Positions 47,590-58,761 of a stretch of DNA of 64,000 bases are shown piece after piece. Numbering within the stretch: the stretch's first letter is position 1; each line of letters begins with the position of its first letter. Both the position numbers and the translations under genes were made by a program. The stretch is taken from contig MU858211.1 of NCBI GenBank assembly GCA_033297075.1, forward strand, positions 1 to 64,000, in the 5' to 3' direction. The stretch is from Rhypophila decipiens. Its lineage: Eukaryota > Ascomycota > Sordariomycetes > Sordariales > Naviculisporaceae. Under the pieces are notes generated by a model, which was not told the DNA's origin, did no database searches, and saw only the letters and a list, made by a program, of their open reading frames with translations.

Positions 47590-48413
47590 TAACTTAATAG
47601 GAGTATAATCTCATGGTCGTATTTTTAATCGCTGGTGAGCGATGAAATAATAGCTTTGACTAGTGTCATGGCCGATGTCAGAGGTTGATGGCTGAACTTA
47701 TTTAATTAGGCACTATTAACGAAGATTCTAAGCTAGAGAGGAAAGGGAAGAAAACCACCATTGCTAGAGTGCGATGCGTGATACACTGCATCGTGAGGTG
47801 GGTTCTCCTTGCTCTGGCTTCCTTGTCTTTGATCGGTCCTAGTGACCGGGTCCCCAACGGTAGATCTGCGAGGTGGCTGGGAGTCATGAAACAAGGGTCT
47901 GGTAGGGCCTGGTACTCACATCTTTCTCAGTATCTTAGAATCTTACGTCCCAGTTTAACACAATAGATTGGCTCACAGGCCTACTTGGGTATTGTGAAAC
48001 CCCAACCAAACTCACTCACTACGTCGGCTATGCACGACGGAAAACTAGTAATTGGCTGTCGCGTAAGTGCCCAAGGTTGCACGACGGGACTGTCGCCAAA
48101 GCCAAGAGGATGGTGGTTAATCTGGAGCGGCAGGACGATGAGATGAAGAAGCAGGCGGCACGGATCAGAGAGGCATGGGCGGGGATTCGGCCAAAAGAGA
48201 AGGATAGGCTCGAGGACTATAAGCTGTTGGTTCCTTATTGGGGGCAGCAATCAATATCAAGAACAGGGGAAAGGGACTGACGCAATGAGGAACGGCATCA
48301 CTAGCAGGGTAAAATACCTCCCCATGGGGACACTGCGTCTGTAAGGCCCTGGAGAGTCCGTCGTCATAAAGACAAAAGCTACCTGGGAAGTTCCCAACGT
48401 TCGCCTAGGTAGA
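47590..48413. other. Intergenic with a short helical-looking frame
   Basis: 0.8 kb. A plus-strand frame ending at 48280 encodes a charged, helix-like stretch (AKAKRMVVNLERQDDEMKK and on) without a start context or partners. It could be a gene fragment. Nothing else. Confidence 0.35.
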
Positions 48414-49236
48414 TTATCCCACACAAACTCCCACACAAACTCCAAACACACAACCGCCGACGCAGCAATTGCAACCGCCGCATGAGCTCCCAGGGCAGAA
48501 GTCGACGGCCTTCAGGTCGTCAGCTGTGGACTTGAGCAGCGAGCCCTTAAAGGCCTGGAAGTTGATGTCGGCGTCTGCAACTCTCTCGGCAGGGCGGGGC
48601 GGGTTCTTGAGTGACGGCTCATCGGGCTCCTCTCCCTTGTCCTGACAAAAGGGTTCCACGAACTTCTTGAGCACTGAAGGTAGGCAGTCGGCACATTTGC
48701 ACAGCTGCGTGTGAGGTGAAGCGGAGGATACGTCAGCGAGGGACCCTTTATGATCAAAATGAAGATACCTAAAGAGGTAGGGAGGTGGGGTGGCACTAGC
48801 TCACATCGGATTTGGTCACTCCACAGTTGAGAAGAGGCTTGAAGCTCTTCTCTTTGACGGCCTGGTATACGCAGGGTGTCTCTTTTGCAATGGTGGGGAT
48901 GCAGCCCCAGCAAGATCCCAGCTCATCATCGGTGCTGTTCTTGTAGATGACGTTCATGAACCTGGGGCCGACTAAGAGTAGTTAAGTTAGCAAGTGATCT
49001 TGGCTTTCTTGTCTAGCCTTTGTGGCAGCTGGGCTGATACTCACGGCTCAATATGGCTCCCTCCTCCAAGTGCGGCGGCAAGAGACCTTTGCCAGCTCTT
49101 GGATGCAAGGGGACGAATGTGTCGTCGCCTAGCACATTCAACTGGTAAGGGCCTATAGTGGATACTGGGCGTTCAGAGCGGTCACTCCATCGAGGACGGC
49201 GACAATGACCAAGCTAACAGCCCAGATGGCATACAT
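48414..49236 (-). pseudogene. Cysteine-rich secreted protein with apparent single-base frameshift
   Basis: Exon blocks at 49236-49045, 48971-48805 and 48704-48414 are joined by GTGAGT and GTGAGC donors and TAG/CAG acceptors. The first block starts with a good signal peptide (MYAIWAVSLVIVAVLDGVTA). The downstream frame, LNVLGDDTFVPLHPRAGKG and on, is shifted by one base relative to it. The shift falls near 49165-49172, and no intron of usable size fits there. The rest is coherent: LGSCWGCIPTI, a KETPCVYQAV segment, LCKCADCLPSVLKKF and a Cys/Gly/Val-rich tail. I recall small secreted fungal proteins of this kind but cannot name the family. It is either a recently broken gene or carries a base error. 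Confidence 0.6.
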
Positions 49237-50671
49237 CGTTTGCGCGGAGGAGCCGTTTGACTCAAAGAGAAGTAGAGTAGGTGATGCCTGCTCTGAATAA
49301 CTTTCTCGGGTTCGGTTATGAGTATATGATTCTCCACCTATCGAGTCTATTGTGGTTCAAAGGATGCTGAGGGACAGGACGACGTAGAAGCGGCATTTCC
49401 CTGATATATGAGCATCCCTTGGTCGATGGAGGTAGCAGACTCATTCCTATATTTGCCGCAACTAGATCATCCATCTCCAATGGAGTACCTGTTGAGCTAG
49501 CCACCGGCTGTCAAGTACATTCTAAATAGAGCCAGCAAACCCCACGGACAACTTCACGATGGCTGCCAGCAAACCTGGCTACCAATAACGTGCCGGGTAC
49601 TCGTCAACGCACAGCGAAGAGTACCAACCATCTGAACTAGCTTCACACCAAGACTCCGGTATATTGGCTACTATTTCCTTTACGGAACAACAACGCAAGC
49701 CATTTGGCGGCGCAGGCAATCCATAGAGAATCGAGCCGCAATGAGCTAAGCGTCCGAGCCGAGAGAGCAGAGGCAATGAAGCCTAGAACAACGAAATTGA
49801 CGCCGTATCTGCAAGCCCTCACCGGGAAAGCAAAAGTGGCAAGCCGACGAAATGCCGCGCTAGTACCATGACGTCACCTCTGTCGCGACCATTGGAAGGA
49901 AGCAAAGCGCTGCAGTCACTTGCCAGCCACTGTCATGCGGTAGAATTGTTTGGAGGGGTCGAGAGCCTGAGTCAAACGGCATGATGCTTCTCAGCTAGCG
50001 TCTGGGCGCCACAAAGACGGAGGAAGTGTTTCTCTGCCTTAGCCTCGCCCTATGTTGAGTCTCAGAGCGGAGGAGGCTTGCATTGCGCTTTGCAAACATC
50101 ATTAGTCCCATGCACGGTTAGGTGGTATCGCATATCGATATATGTAAGCCTTGGGGATCTTCTATGCTCTGGACTCAATCCGGCATGCAACTGAGGGAAA
50201 CTTGAACACTTCGATAGTCGAAAGAGAAGGCCTACCAGAGTCCAGAAAGCCCAGGCTGCCCGGCGGGGTCGGCAGGTGTGGTCCGAGGGAGCGAATGGAG
50301 GCGACCTGAACTCGTTGATGTGTGGAAGCCCAGCTCGTCTCCAGACGCCATGATCACGCGTTGTGGGAATAACTGCTCGCTGCAGCAAGAGTGACCGCGG
50401 CTCCTTCTCTCAAGTGGTTTCCAGCGTCTGACGCTAGTTGTAGGTTGCAGCTACGGTCCCGGAGCTAGGCGTCGGTCGACTGAAGGATTAATATTGGCGT
50501 GACATCTGCCGCATGCTGCCGGTCTCTGTGCTGGAAGGGGCATCAGAACTTTTATGGCCGCACCTATACGTATAACAGATACCATGCCTCACCCAAAACC
50601 AGGTTTCAAACCATACTTAAACACCATACCAGACGCCACTGCATTTGTGCTACCCATCTCCACCCAATGGA
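49237..50671. other. Intergenic, no gene recognised
   Basis: 1.4 kb between the cysteine-rich gene and the NACHT-ankyrin gene's 3' end. Frames such as 50062-50388 (minus) lack motifs. Confidence 0.5.
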
Positions 50672-53286
50672 TCACCAGCGCACTGTGGCTACCCGCGTAG
50701 CGCCGTGTTGAACCAGGAAGCCTTTAATGACCTCTGTATCTGGTCCCGGTGCCAGAATGTGTTCCGCTATTCCCAGTGGGCTCAGTCCATGGCACCTATT
50801 GAACCATTGTTTCCCGGGGCTCCCAATTCCGGGAATACGTTGAGGTGCAGAACCAATGATATCAGGGTCAGCTCCGTGATTTAACAGGATCTCGAGAGCT
50901 TCGATATCGTAATTTGAAGTCACTAGTTGGAGTGGCGTGAGCCAAGTGTTTTGGCAGTTTAAAAGTGCCCTTCTGTCATCTTCCAGGGTCTTTTTGTCCT
51001 CGTTGTAGCACACGCTTAATCGCGGGAGACTTTGGCTTCTAAACATGTTGGCCACAGCCATGTATGAGAAAGCTGGGGTGAAATGCATGTGATTCGCGCC
51101 AAAGCGAAGAAGAAAGTCAAAGCAAGCACACGTCGCGTGATTGCTTTGACTTATATGAATGTTCACCTTGTAAACATGAACGTAGGACAAGATTTCCAGA
51201 ATGGTGCCTTGTAATTCGGGTTTCGGTCCATTTCGATGTGTGACCTTGATTGGTGTATTGAGCACATCGTGTATCTCCAACCCCGTGATCGCAAGCTCTC
51301 CAAGTTCCTCTGCACAAGCGAAGCCCCGGTATAAAAGCAGGATGTGGAATAACGTAGAGACTGCTGTTGACAGCTTGGTCCTCGGGGACTTTAGATGCAG
51401 AACGATTTCTTCGTCAACCACTAGGGAGTATTTAGGAATAACTCGGTGGGTAGAATGGCGAAATATTGCGCTGGTGTGCTGGTTATCCTAGTTGACCGGA
51501 GAAACTCGGAGACAGTGAAGTGCGCGAGTTGCAAGAGATCCTCATTCCCTGAACTTTTGTGAAGGGTAACCAAACACCCACAGGCCTCCAAGAGCGTGTC
51601 GATAAAGACTTGCATATTGCCAGGCATGGTGTAACTCTGATCTGAATCAGTTTCCACAGAGGCGACATAGGCCTGAGCAATTTGAATAGCAGAGAACGGC
51701 CGGAGGCCGAGAGATTGAAGAAATATAATCCACCTGACGGTATATCGAAGGAAGGGCCGGAGTACTTTATCCACGGAGCATAGGATACGCATATACGTGC
51801 CATCTAAGGATTCTGGGAGAGTCTTCAACCCCTGTCGTATTTCAGCATCCGTACTAAGGCGTCTGAGGATGTCTAACTGGCATGCCGCCCATCTGAACAT
51901 GCCCTTGGCGCCCGAGGACAACACCTTCTTGACCTCCTCCCGGAGGGATGGGGACCATCGTCGGAATTGGCGGTCCGTTTCAAGCCTAGATTGAGTGTAA
52001 GACTTTATATCCTCGGCGACTTGAGGGTTTGCCATAGAGAGCGGTTGCGAGATAGGTGTGAGCACTCCGGCAATGTCGACATATTCGCGGCTAGTTACCA
52101 GAATTTGTAATCGTGCGAACTCGGGCTTCGTACAGAAGTGCCGTAATGTTTCCAGGAGGTTGTGTCTTTCCAGAGACTCATCCACTGCATCCACTGCATC
52201 CACTACAAGATAAACGGCGTGAACGGCAGTAAGTAGCTCTTCGATGCACTTGAGAAGCTCACGGGTCGCGGGCTGACGTCCATGGTCATATACGCGTTTG
52301 ACGGAGCAGGGAACACTGTGTAGATGTCGACAGAGTTGATCCAACATCCACCACAGCAGAGGGTCGCGCTCGTCCTGGTTGCGCCCATAATAGCAGTAGT
52401 AATACACACATGCTACCGGCTTGTTGGGTTCTTGGGAATGCGAAATTGCTTCATTGATCTGTTCGATCAAGTGTGAGGCAAGGATCGTCTTGCCTGCTCC
52501 AGGAATACCATGGATCCAAAGACATCGCCGTTGTAGCCTGATCCATGCGAACCATTCCGGATCTCGAAGTACCCAGTTCCCCGTATCGGCTTCATAAAAA
52601 TCCCGAGCTGCATTGTGGTTGGGCGAAGGGTCAACGTGCCGGAGCCATTTGTAGACTTCTTGGCGTTGAGAATCTGCGAGACCGTTAGGAACAACATTAT
52701 CTGGGATGGCGTCAGTTCAGTAGCGCGATGGTCATAGCTGTCAATGCCAGCTCAATCTTGCTAACGGACCTCTTTACCTCTTTGACATCTTGCCTATTCG
52801 CCGGTGAGCATACGAACAATACTCGTGTGAGCTTTGCGTAAATACGCTTACATGACTTCAGAAGAGAACGCCAGGGTAATCGTCTCCTTGTAACGGCGTA
52901 TCTCGTCCATCGCTTGCCGGACTCGGGTCTCTTTAAAATGCCAAGCCAGACTCTCTAGGGAGAGCTTCAGCCTTCGCCTCTTATTTGCCGAATCTACCAT
53001 TTCAGGACAGAGACATAGCTCAAGGCTCACCATGGACGCCCTGCAAGCAGATATTGGACCATCTTGCCCAAGTAAACTGGTGAGCATTGCCGAGCAATGT
53101 GCGTCATGTTCGTTGAGGAATAGCAGGTTTTGGAAAATGTCATTCAGGGCGGATATCTCGATGAGAATCATGCGAATGTCGCGGGGAAAGTTCTCGACGG
53201 ACTGGATGTGCCCGTGGCAGAGTTTGATGACTTGGTCTGCGAGGCCAACAACGGCGATAACACCGGCGGTGAGTGAGACTGGATCC
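50672..53286 (-). pseudogene. NACHT-ankyrin (STAND/NLR-like) gene, degenerate
   Basis: The N-terminal block (53286-52852) reads DPVSLTAGVIAVVGLADQVIK, the usual opening of fungal NLR-like proteins, but without the Met before it; the next in-frame Met is at 53171. After short uncertain exons, the main block (52700 onward) carries Walker A GIPGAGKT (52509-52486), a YLVVDAVDAVDE Walker B region and the helical domain following NACHT. A TAG at 51423-51421 ends this frame. The C-terminal part (about 51430-50672), with an ankyrin-like repeat ALEILLNHGADPD and a GLSPLGIAEHILA stretch, continues in a frame shifted by one base. Intact relatives act in non-self recognition and programmed cell death. 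A lost start and a mid-gene shift suggest decay. Confidence 0.72.
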
Positions 53287-53974
53287 TGTCAGATTGAGAG
53301 GGGTGCCTGTCAGGAAAGATGGTTCGAGCAATGGTCAGAATCATGGATTTGTAACTAGTTGCCACAGACGTGCGCGGCTTGCCACCATCATAGCTATAAA
53401 GAAGGCTCCCTGGCTTTGCCAGAGAGCGGAAGGAGAACAGAAGGACAGAGTTAAAAACTCCCAATAAAATCGACAGAATCCAGCGTGCAGCACTTCTGAC
53501 AGATCCATCGGATGCGAGACGTTTGATGAGAAAACCAGTTGTCAGAATACAGGTCAGTTGCACCGCTGGTGGGTAGTAATGTATGACTACCTAGATTGAT
53601 CGTGATGGTGAAGTGGATTGATGATTGAAGGACTGCTCACAACCTGAAAACACGAAATGTGAAGAAAGTGATGAATTCTGCCTTGGGCGCCAATGGCGTT
53701 TCCAAGGCGCATTTGAGCAAACTAAATTCCAAATTAGGAAATTGGAATTTTCCACGCCACCACTCAGCTGAAAGGTTGGCTGAGGTCCCCCTTTTGGTCC
53801 GCTAATGTCCGCACCTTTTCCCGGTGACGAGGGAAGTCACGACCGGTCAGAACCCCAGTTTTGTTCTGGACTTCTGGACCCCACCTTCCTGCCTTTTCCC
53901 ACCCTCATACTTGAATATCACGACGAACAAGGCAAATCTCTTGACATTGCATTGTCTCCGCGCAAGAAATCGCA
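53287..53974. other. Divergent intergenic region, no gene recognised
   Basis: 0.7 kb upstream of the NACHT-ankyrin gene (minus) and the small membrane protein (plus). The 131-codon minus frame at 53168-53563 overlaps the NACHT N-terminus in another frame and is a shadow. Confidence 0.5.
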
Positions 53975-54541
53975 ATGGCAGCAAAGAGTGGTAATACCAC
54001 GGCACCCACGTGCAGCCAACCAGTCTCAACGACCCCTTCCTCGGCCCAGGTCTATCCCTCATTTTGGTCCTGGTTCAGCGAATATCTCAACGCAATTATT
54101 GGTATCGCTGCACTAGGAGGCCAGATCACCTTCACCGTCATAGTCAGCGACATCGCCGACCCTGCGACGCTCGGCACCCGGTCATCCAGCGATGGCACGC
54201 CGCCGCCAGCGGACGTCATCTTCCCCAAAGAAAAAGTACGGTTTTTCATCGCCCTCAGCTGGCTCTTTTTCACGGCAACCCTGGGCTTGGCTGTCGTCGC
54301 CAAGATTCTTTTCGCCAATGGCCCTGGCCCTGACTGCTCAATCATTGGACGCAGCTCGTTTTCCTGGGTATATGGCGCTCTCACTCTCCTTCTTAACGTT
54401 TTGCCTATTGCTGCGTTTTTACTACTGGCATTGGCCACTTCGGCTTATGTTCCTGTTGTTGGTTGGGTCGGGGTGGCGTTTATTTCACTCTTTGGGATAG
54501 CTGTGTTGGTGCTTTGGTCTGTCTTGGATGCTGGACTGTGA
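53975..54541 (+). CDS. Small four-helix membrane protein, uncharacterised
   Basis: A single exon of 188 residues from an ATG at 53975 (cgcaATGGC). The Ser/Thr-rich N-terminus (about 30 residues) is followed by four hydrophobic segments near 40-60, 90-112, 128-150 and 155-185. A loop of about 30 residues rich in Asp, Ser and Pro separates the first two. No catalytic or transport motif is visible. The pattern resembles small fungal integral membrane proteins of unknown function. It borders the UstYa-containing segment but shows no functional tie to it. Confidence 0.7.
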   Translation: MAAKSGNTTAPTCSQPVSTTPSSAQVYPSFWSWFSEYLNAIIGIAALGGQITFTVIVSDIADPATLGTRSSSDGTPPPADVIFPKEKVRFFIALSWLFFTATLGLAVVAKILFANGPGPDCSIIGRSSFSWVYGALTLLLNVLPIAAFLLLALATSAYVPVVGWVGVAFISLFGIAVLVLWSVLDAGL

Positions 54542-54729
54542 TAACTTGGTCTTGAAACGGGGTTTAATTTGTTGAGTACTTTTACATATCTGGATCATGG
54601 ATGAAAGGATTCTTGTGCTTTCCGTGGAAAGGTTATTCCTACTCTGGTCAAATTTTCTACATGTATGTATTTTCGTTGTCACTCAAGTCCACTCTCTGCC
54701 CATGCCTCATGGCACTGTAATTCTACACC

Positions 54730-55750
54730 TTATCCCATCCAAGTCCTATTATACGCCTCAACCTGCGCCTTCTGAAACTTCATAAGCCCATCCCAGTCGA
54801 TACACGAGTGTGTAACACCCCACCCTAACCCGTCCTTGGTATACTCCTCTGGCGACCCGGCCGGGGAATCACTCTCGAGTATCATGTAATCAGCGCAGGT
54901 GATGCTCAGACGGAGATACTCGAAGCAGTGCTCTAGGTGGATCATCCAGTCTTTGTCGATGGGTGTCTCGGCTAGAGGATTCACGGGCTTTTCTTGAGAG
55001 GAGTAAACAAGCATGTTGTACCGCTTGCGGGCCATGTGGACGCAATGGAGCTGGTGGAGGGAGTTGAGCACGTAAAAGTTCTTGAGGTTGGGCAGGGAAG
55101 CTGCGCTGGGTGGTGGTTTAGTGAATGTGAAGAAAGGGGCCAGGATTCCGGATTCGTTTTGGTTGTATTGTGCTGGGTCGGGGAGGTAGATTGTGTCCGA
55201 GCCTGTAAGTATTATAGTTAGCGCCGTTGCTCGAATTTTGGTGGTTCCCGGACTTTCGAAGAGACGACGTCAGGACGGTATATTAGCTTGGTGAGTGAAA
55301 CTTACCTGCAGTCAAAGCTGCCCAGTTGTCATCCGCCTCGTCTGAAGCGCCCATGTACTCTGGATGAGGGATAAATGGCACATTCTTCCGGTTGGTAAAG
55401 ATGTGCCGGGGAATCGGCGTGTTGGTGTTGATACCAAACGAGGAGGCCAGGTCTGACGGCGCGGCTGAAGTGGTCACCGACGAGTACCACGTCCCGAGGC
55501 CGACTCCGATTACTAGCGAGAATACAGCCACGACGCCCCTGAGGACGCGTTCTCGGAGCCGGGGCCGAGTATGATCTCGACCTCTTGTTCCATTTTCTGC
55601 GAGAGGGAGGTCGACGAATGCCTCTGAGTCGTCATGATAATCTAAACTATTTTGTCTAGTGTCGATGTCGCTGGTCTTTTGTGCTGTGAGGAGAGTTTGG
55701 TTGGCCATGTACCCCTTCTTGTTGATGACTTGCTCTAATTTGGGATACAT
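54730..55750 (-). CDS. UstYa-like (DUF3328) oxidase-type protein 1
   Basis: Two exons (55750-55306, 55202-54730) give 305 residues. The ATG at 55750 is the first in frame. A cytosolic N-terminus is followed by one membrane segment (VVAVFSLVIGVGLGTWY, about residues 80-97) and a lumenal domain. That domain carries both hallmark motifs: HQLHC (198-202) and EHCFEYLR (239-246), presumed copper or metal ligands. UstYa-type proteins catalyse oxidative cyclisation or hydroxylation in fungal peptide pathways and occur in other metabolite clusters. The ending GWGVTHSCIDW...NRTWMG is close to the ending of the second copy at 57-58 kb, so these two are paralogues. The substrate is unknown. Confidence 0.9.
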
Positions 55751-57009
55751 TATGGCCAGTATCAATGGCTATGGAGTTGACTGCCCGTGGACATAGGGCA
55801 AGAGACGATCAGCTCGTAGAAAAAGGATGTGTTCCCAGTCTCGGTGACAGAGACTACTGTACAGGTAGAACCCCAACTTGCATGGTAGATGAAAGTTGCT
55901 TCGAGTCATTCTGAAGCCTTCCCATCACCCTGGACTGGGATCTAAATACAACACCAATGCCATTGCAAGGCATTTCCGGATTCTGACCGGCGCTATGGAC
56001 ACAGACCAGGCCATGTTCCTCGACGAGATTATACGTGCAGCGCCGCTTCTTCGTTGAATTTCATAGCATGATATGAGACAGCATGTAACCACATGGCCAT
56101 CGCCCGGTGGTTACCTAGCTCAGCCTGCTTGGCATGTGTTATCACTGAGTTAATCACCAGAAGTAACGTGACCGCAATCCTCCATGTTATGGGTAAATAT
56201 CATTACACTAAGCGTCCTTCCCTAGTCGAAGGCCCCTGCCGAGTGATGACTGTATCATTATCACAGTACCAGTATTGAATGCATTATCTCTGTACACTAC
56301 GGTGGTACCCGTCAAGAGCTATGATCGCATTGACGGGTAGAGGCAGTGTTACACCGACCTGCGCCGCTTCCCTCATTCAGTGATGGAATCAAGTACCAGT
56401 CTTGTATGGGATACATGCATATTGCCTTCCTGTTGGATCACCCCAAGACCAACAAATACGCGGGTACACGACCCTATGTCATTATTCCGGCAACATTCGC
56501 CGGGGTCTGTAATCGGGAGTTGGTCAGAAAGGGGCTGCTTCCCTATTTCGGAACTGCCAAGGAGGAAACAAAACACGCCCCCTACGCCGTTTGACAGGGT
56601 CCAGTGCATGAATGGTCATAACCTTCATCCCTCCCCCAGGACCCCCACCGGGTTCTTCCGTATTGCGTTGGAGGTGTTGCACAGCAAAGCCCAGCTTCCC
56701 TGGCGGCAGCCTCCCAATCCTCGATGTAACCGGTCCGCCCGATATGCTTGACGCCTTCACTTGTCCTGAACAGATCACGGCTGACAATGGACCCATGCTG
56801 AGTTCAACAATGGACAGCTGGGCTTGCGTGCCTAAAGTTGTGTCACTCTCTGGTCGTCTTTGTCTCAGGCTCGACAGACCTGCGCTCCATCCAAGACCGC
56901 CTGTGTACCTTTCAAGTTGTGCAAGACTTTCAGTTTTATATCTGTAGTTGACATGCATTTTGTCGGCAATTTGGCTCAACAACTAACGCCCACGTCCAGT
57001 CCGAGAAAC
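55751..57009. other. Divergent intergenic region, no gene recognised
   Basis: 1.3 kb between UstYa-like 1 (minus) and UstYa-like 2 (plus), holding both promoters. The frames at 56346-56982 have no motif. Confidence 0.5.
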
Positions 57010-58018
57010 ATGGCCTCCAAGATACACTCCCTGATTGACTCCATCAGGAAGCCACGAGATTATCATCAGCTGTATGGACCAGTCAACCCAAGCGGCGACG
57101 ATGAAGTAGCAGCGGACGACGAGAAAACTTCCACGATCATGCTCGAAAAAAGCAGTCAACAGCACCATCTAAGAAAACAGCGTATTCTGCTGGCTATTAT
57201 TGCCGTCCTCGCCCTGGGGTGGTCAGCCACCCTGATATCGTGGTTCCAAGCCTACTCGGGTCCCAAGAATGTAGACAACGGCCCGCTGCACGTCTACACC
57301 AACACTCCAATCCCCAAGGAAGTTTTCCTTCCCGTGAAAAAGGTCTTTGAACCGGATGAGCGCTACATTGGCGGCGGGCGAGAGGTTGAGAAGCACTGGG
57401 ATGCTCTTGTTGCTGGTTAGTCATTGATACTTGTGCACTTCTCTACTATGATGGAAAAAGTCAAAAAGCAGCATGCTAATTGCAGTTCCAACAAAGGGCA
57501 CGACGCGGTCTGGATAGAGAACCCATCACAATGGGGTCTTCCCGAGGGCATCGTCGCCCCCTACGATCACCCCAACACGCCTGACCCGAAACCGCAAGAT
57601 TTCTACGTGATTTCCATCTTACACCAGCTTCACTGTCTCGTACGTACCACCCCAAAATCCCTGGACCCTAATTCTCCATCCTTCCCCATTATCCTAACCA
57701 AAGCAATAGAACATGGTCCGCTTCCAATACTACCAAGAAAAGAACAAGAACCGAATCGATACTTCTTCCCGAAAAGGTGACCCCCAAGAGAGCTTCAAGT
57801 GGAAGGTCCACGTGGAGCACTGCTTCGAGTACCTGCGGCAGGGCATCTCATGCGGCGGCGACTTGATCATCGAGGGCAACAGTCCCATCAAGGTCGGAGA
57901 GGGCCACGCCACGTCGGTCACGGGGTGGGGTGTCGAGCATGATTGTATCAATTTTGAGCTGCTTAGAAAGTTTCAGATTGAGCAAGAGGGGAGGTATAAT
58001 CAGACTTGGATGACTTGA
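57010..58018 (+). pseudogene. UstYa-like (DUF3328) protein 2, apparent frameshift
   Basis: Three exon blocks (57010-57415, 57486-57639, 57710-58018). The N-terminal half has one membrane segment (ILLAIIAVLALGWSATLISWF). The lumenal part carries ILHQLHCL and VEHCFEYLRQG, and ends GWGVEHDCINF...YNQTWMT, clearly paralogous to UstYa-like 1. The first intron sits at the same place and phase as in copy 1 (after ALVAG). Splicing there reads VPTKG and then must shift one base near 57497 (AAAGGGCAC) to continue as HDAVWIENPSQ; unshifted, it stops within a few codons. No alternative canonical splice pair repairs this. It is either a recent one-base loss or a sequence error; otherwise the protein would be complete. 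Confidence 0.72.
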
Positions 58019-58761
58019 TCTGCCCTTGCCATGGGTCTGTCCGTATAAGAGTAGGCTTTTGCTTGTATTTTAGTCGAGCATTCATACGGAGACCATAGCA
58101 TTTTCATACGTGCACCATCCAAGCTACTATAGCAGCCAGCAAGCTTAAGCTGCATTTTTCCGTATAAAAGACCGCTTTTCAATAGGTCCAACCCAGCTAC
58201 TCCGCTAGTATTTGAGCAATTTTAGATAATTGTCAAATTAAGTATTCAATCAAGTATTCCATTGTCTAATCGAGCGTCTAATTAAGTAATTAATTGAGTA
58301 CCTAATTGAGCATTCAATCGGGTATTCTATCGATTATTCTATTAAGTATTCAATTAAGTGTTCTATTAAGTATTCAATTAAGTGTTCTACTAAGTATTCA
58401 ACTAAGTATTCAATTCAGGGTATTCGAGCATTTAAGCAATTGTTTAACTATTCAATTGAGCATAGGTAGAAGCTAATTATTGTCGGGGTATAATAGGCTG
58501 GTACCCGTAAATTCGACTTTTTTATATAGGAAAAGTACGGCGGAAAAGGTCAGTTACCAGCCAAGTACTAATGTGGCTGGGATAGTACATGTATGAAAAT
58601 GCCATGGTCCACATATAAGTGCTCTTTTAGTCTGTGCATATTGACACTGTACGTTGTGTTCCAAAACTCAAGCTTGGTGGTCATTTCCATTTGCATGCGT
58701 TGCCCTCTACGTCCCCCAAATGTCCTGCCGCTTGTTGAAAGTCTAGGAGCCATCCCTAAGC
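58019..58761. other. Intergenic, AT-rich with tandem repeat
   Basis: 0.7 kb between UstYa-like 2 and the cysteine-rich peptide gene. Its main feature is the degenerate repeat array at 58232-58416. No gene recognised. Confidence 0.5.
58232..58416. repeat. AT-rich degenerate minisatellite, 12-nt unit
   Basis: From about 58341 to 58414, six near-perfect 12-nt units run in tandem (ATTAAGTATTCA alternating with ATTAAGTGTTCT). The 110 bp upstream are a more decayed version of the same unit (AATTGAGTACCT, AATTGAGCATTC). Confidence 0.8.

Noticed and set aside
48086..48280. Helix-rich 65-codon frame
   Set aside because: No good start codon context and no partner exons; kept only as a possible fragment in the intergenic note.
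53168..53563. 131-codon frame at the NACHT-ankyrin 5' end
   Set aside because: Runs out of frame across the conserved DPVSLTAG opening; its own translation has no motif.
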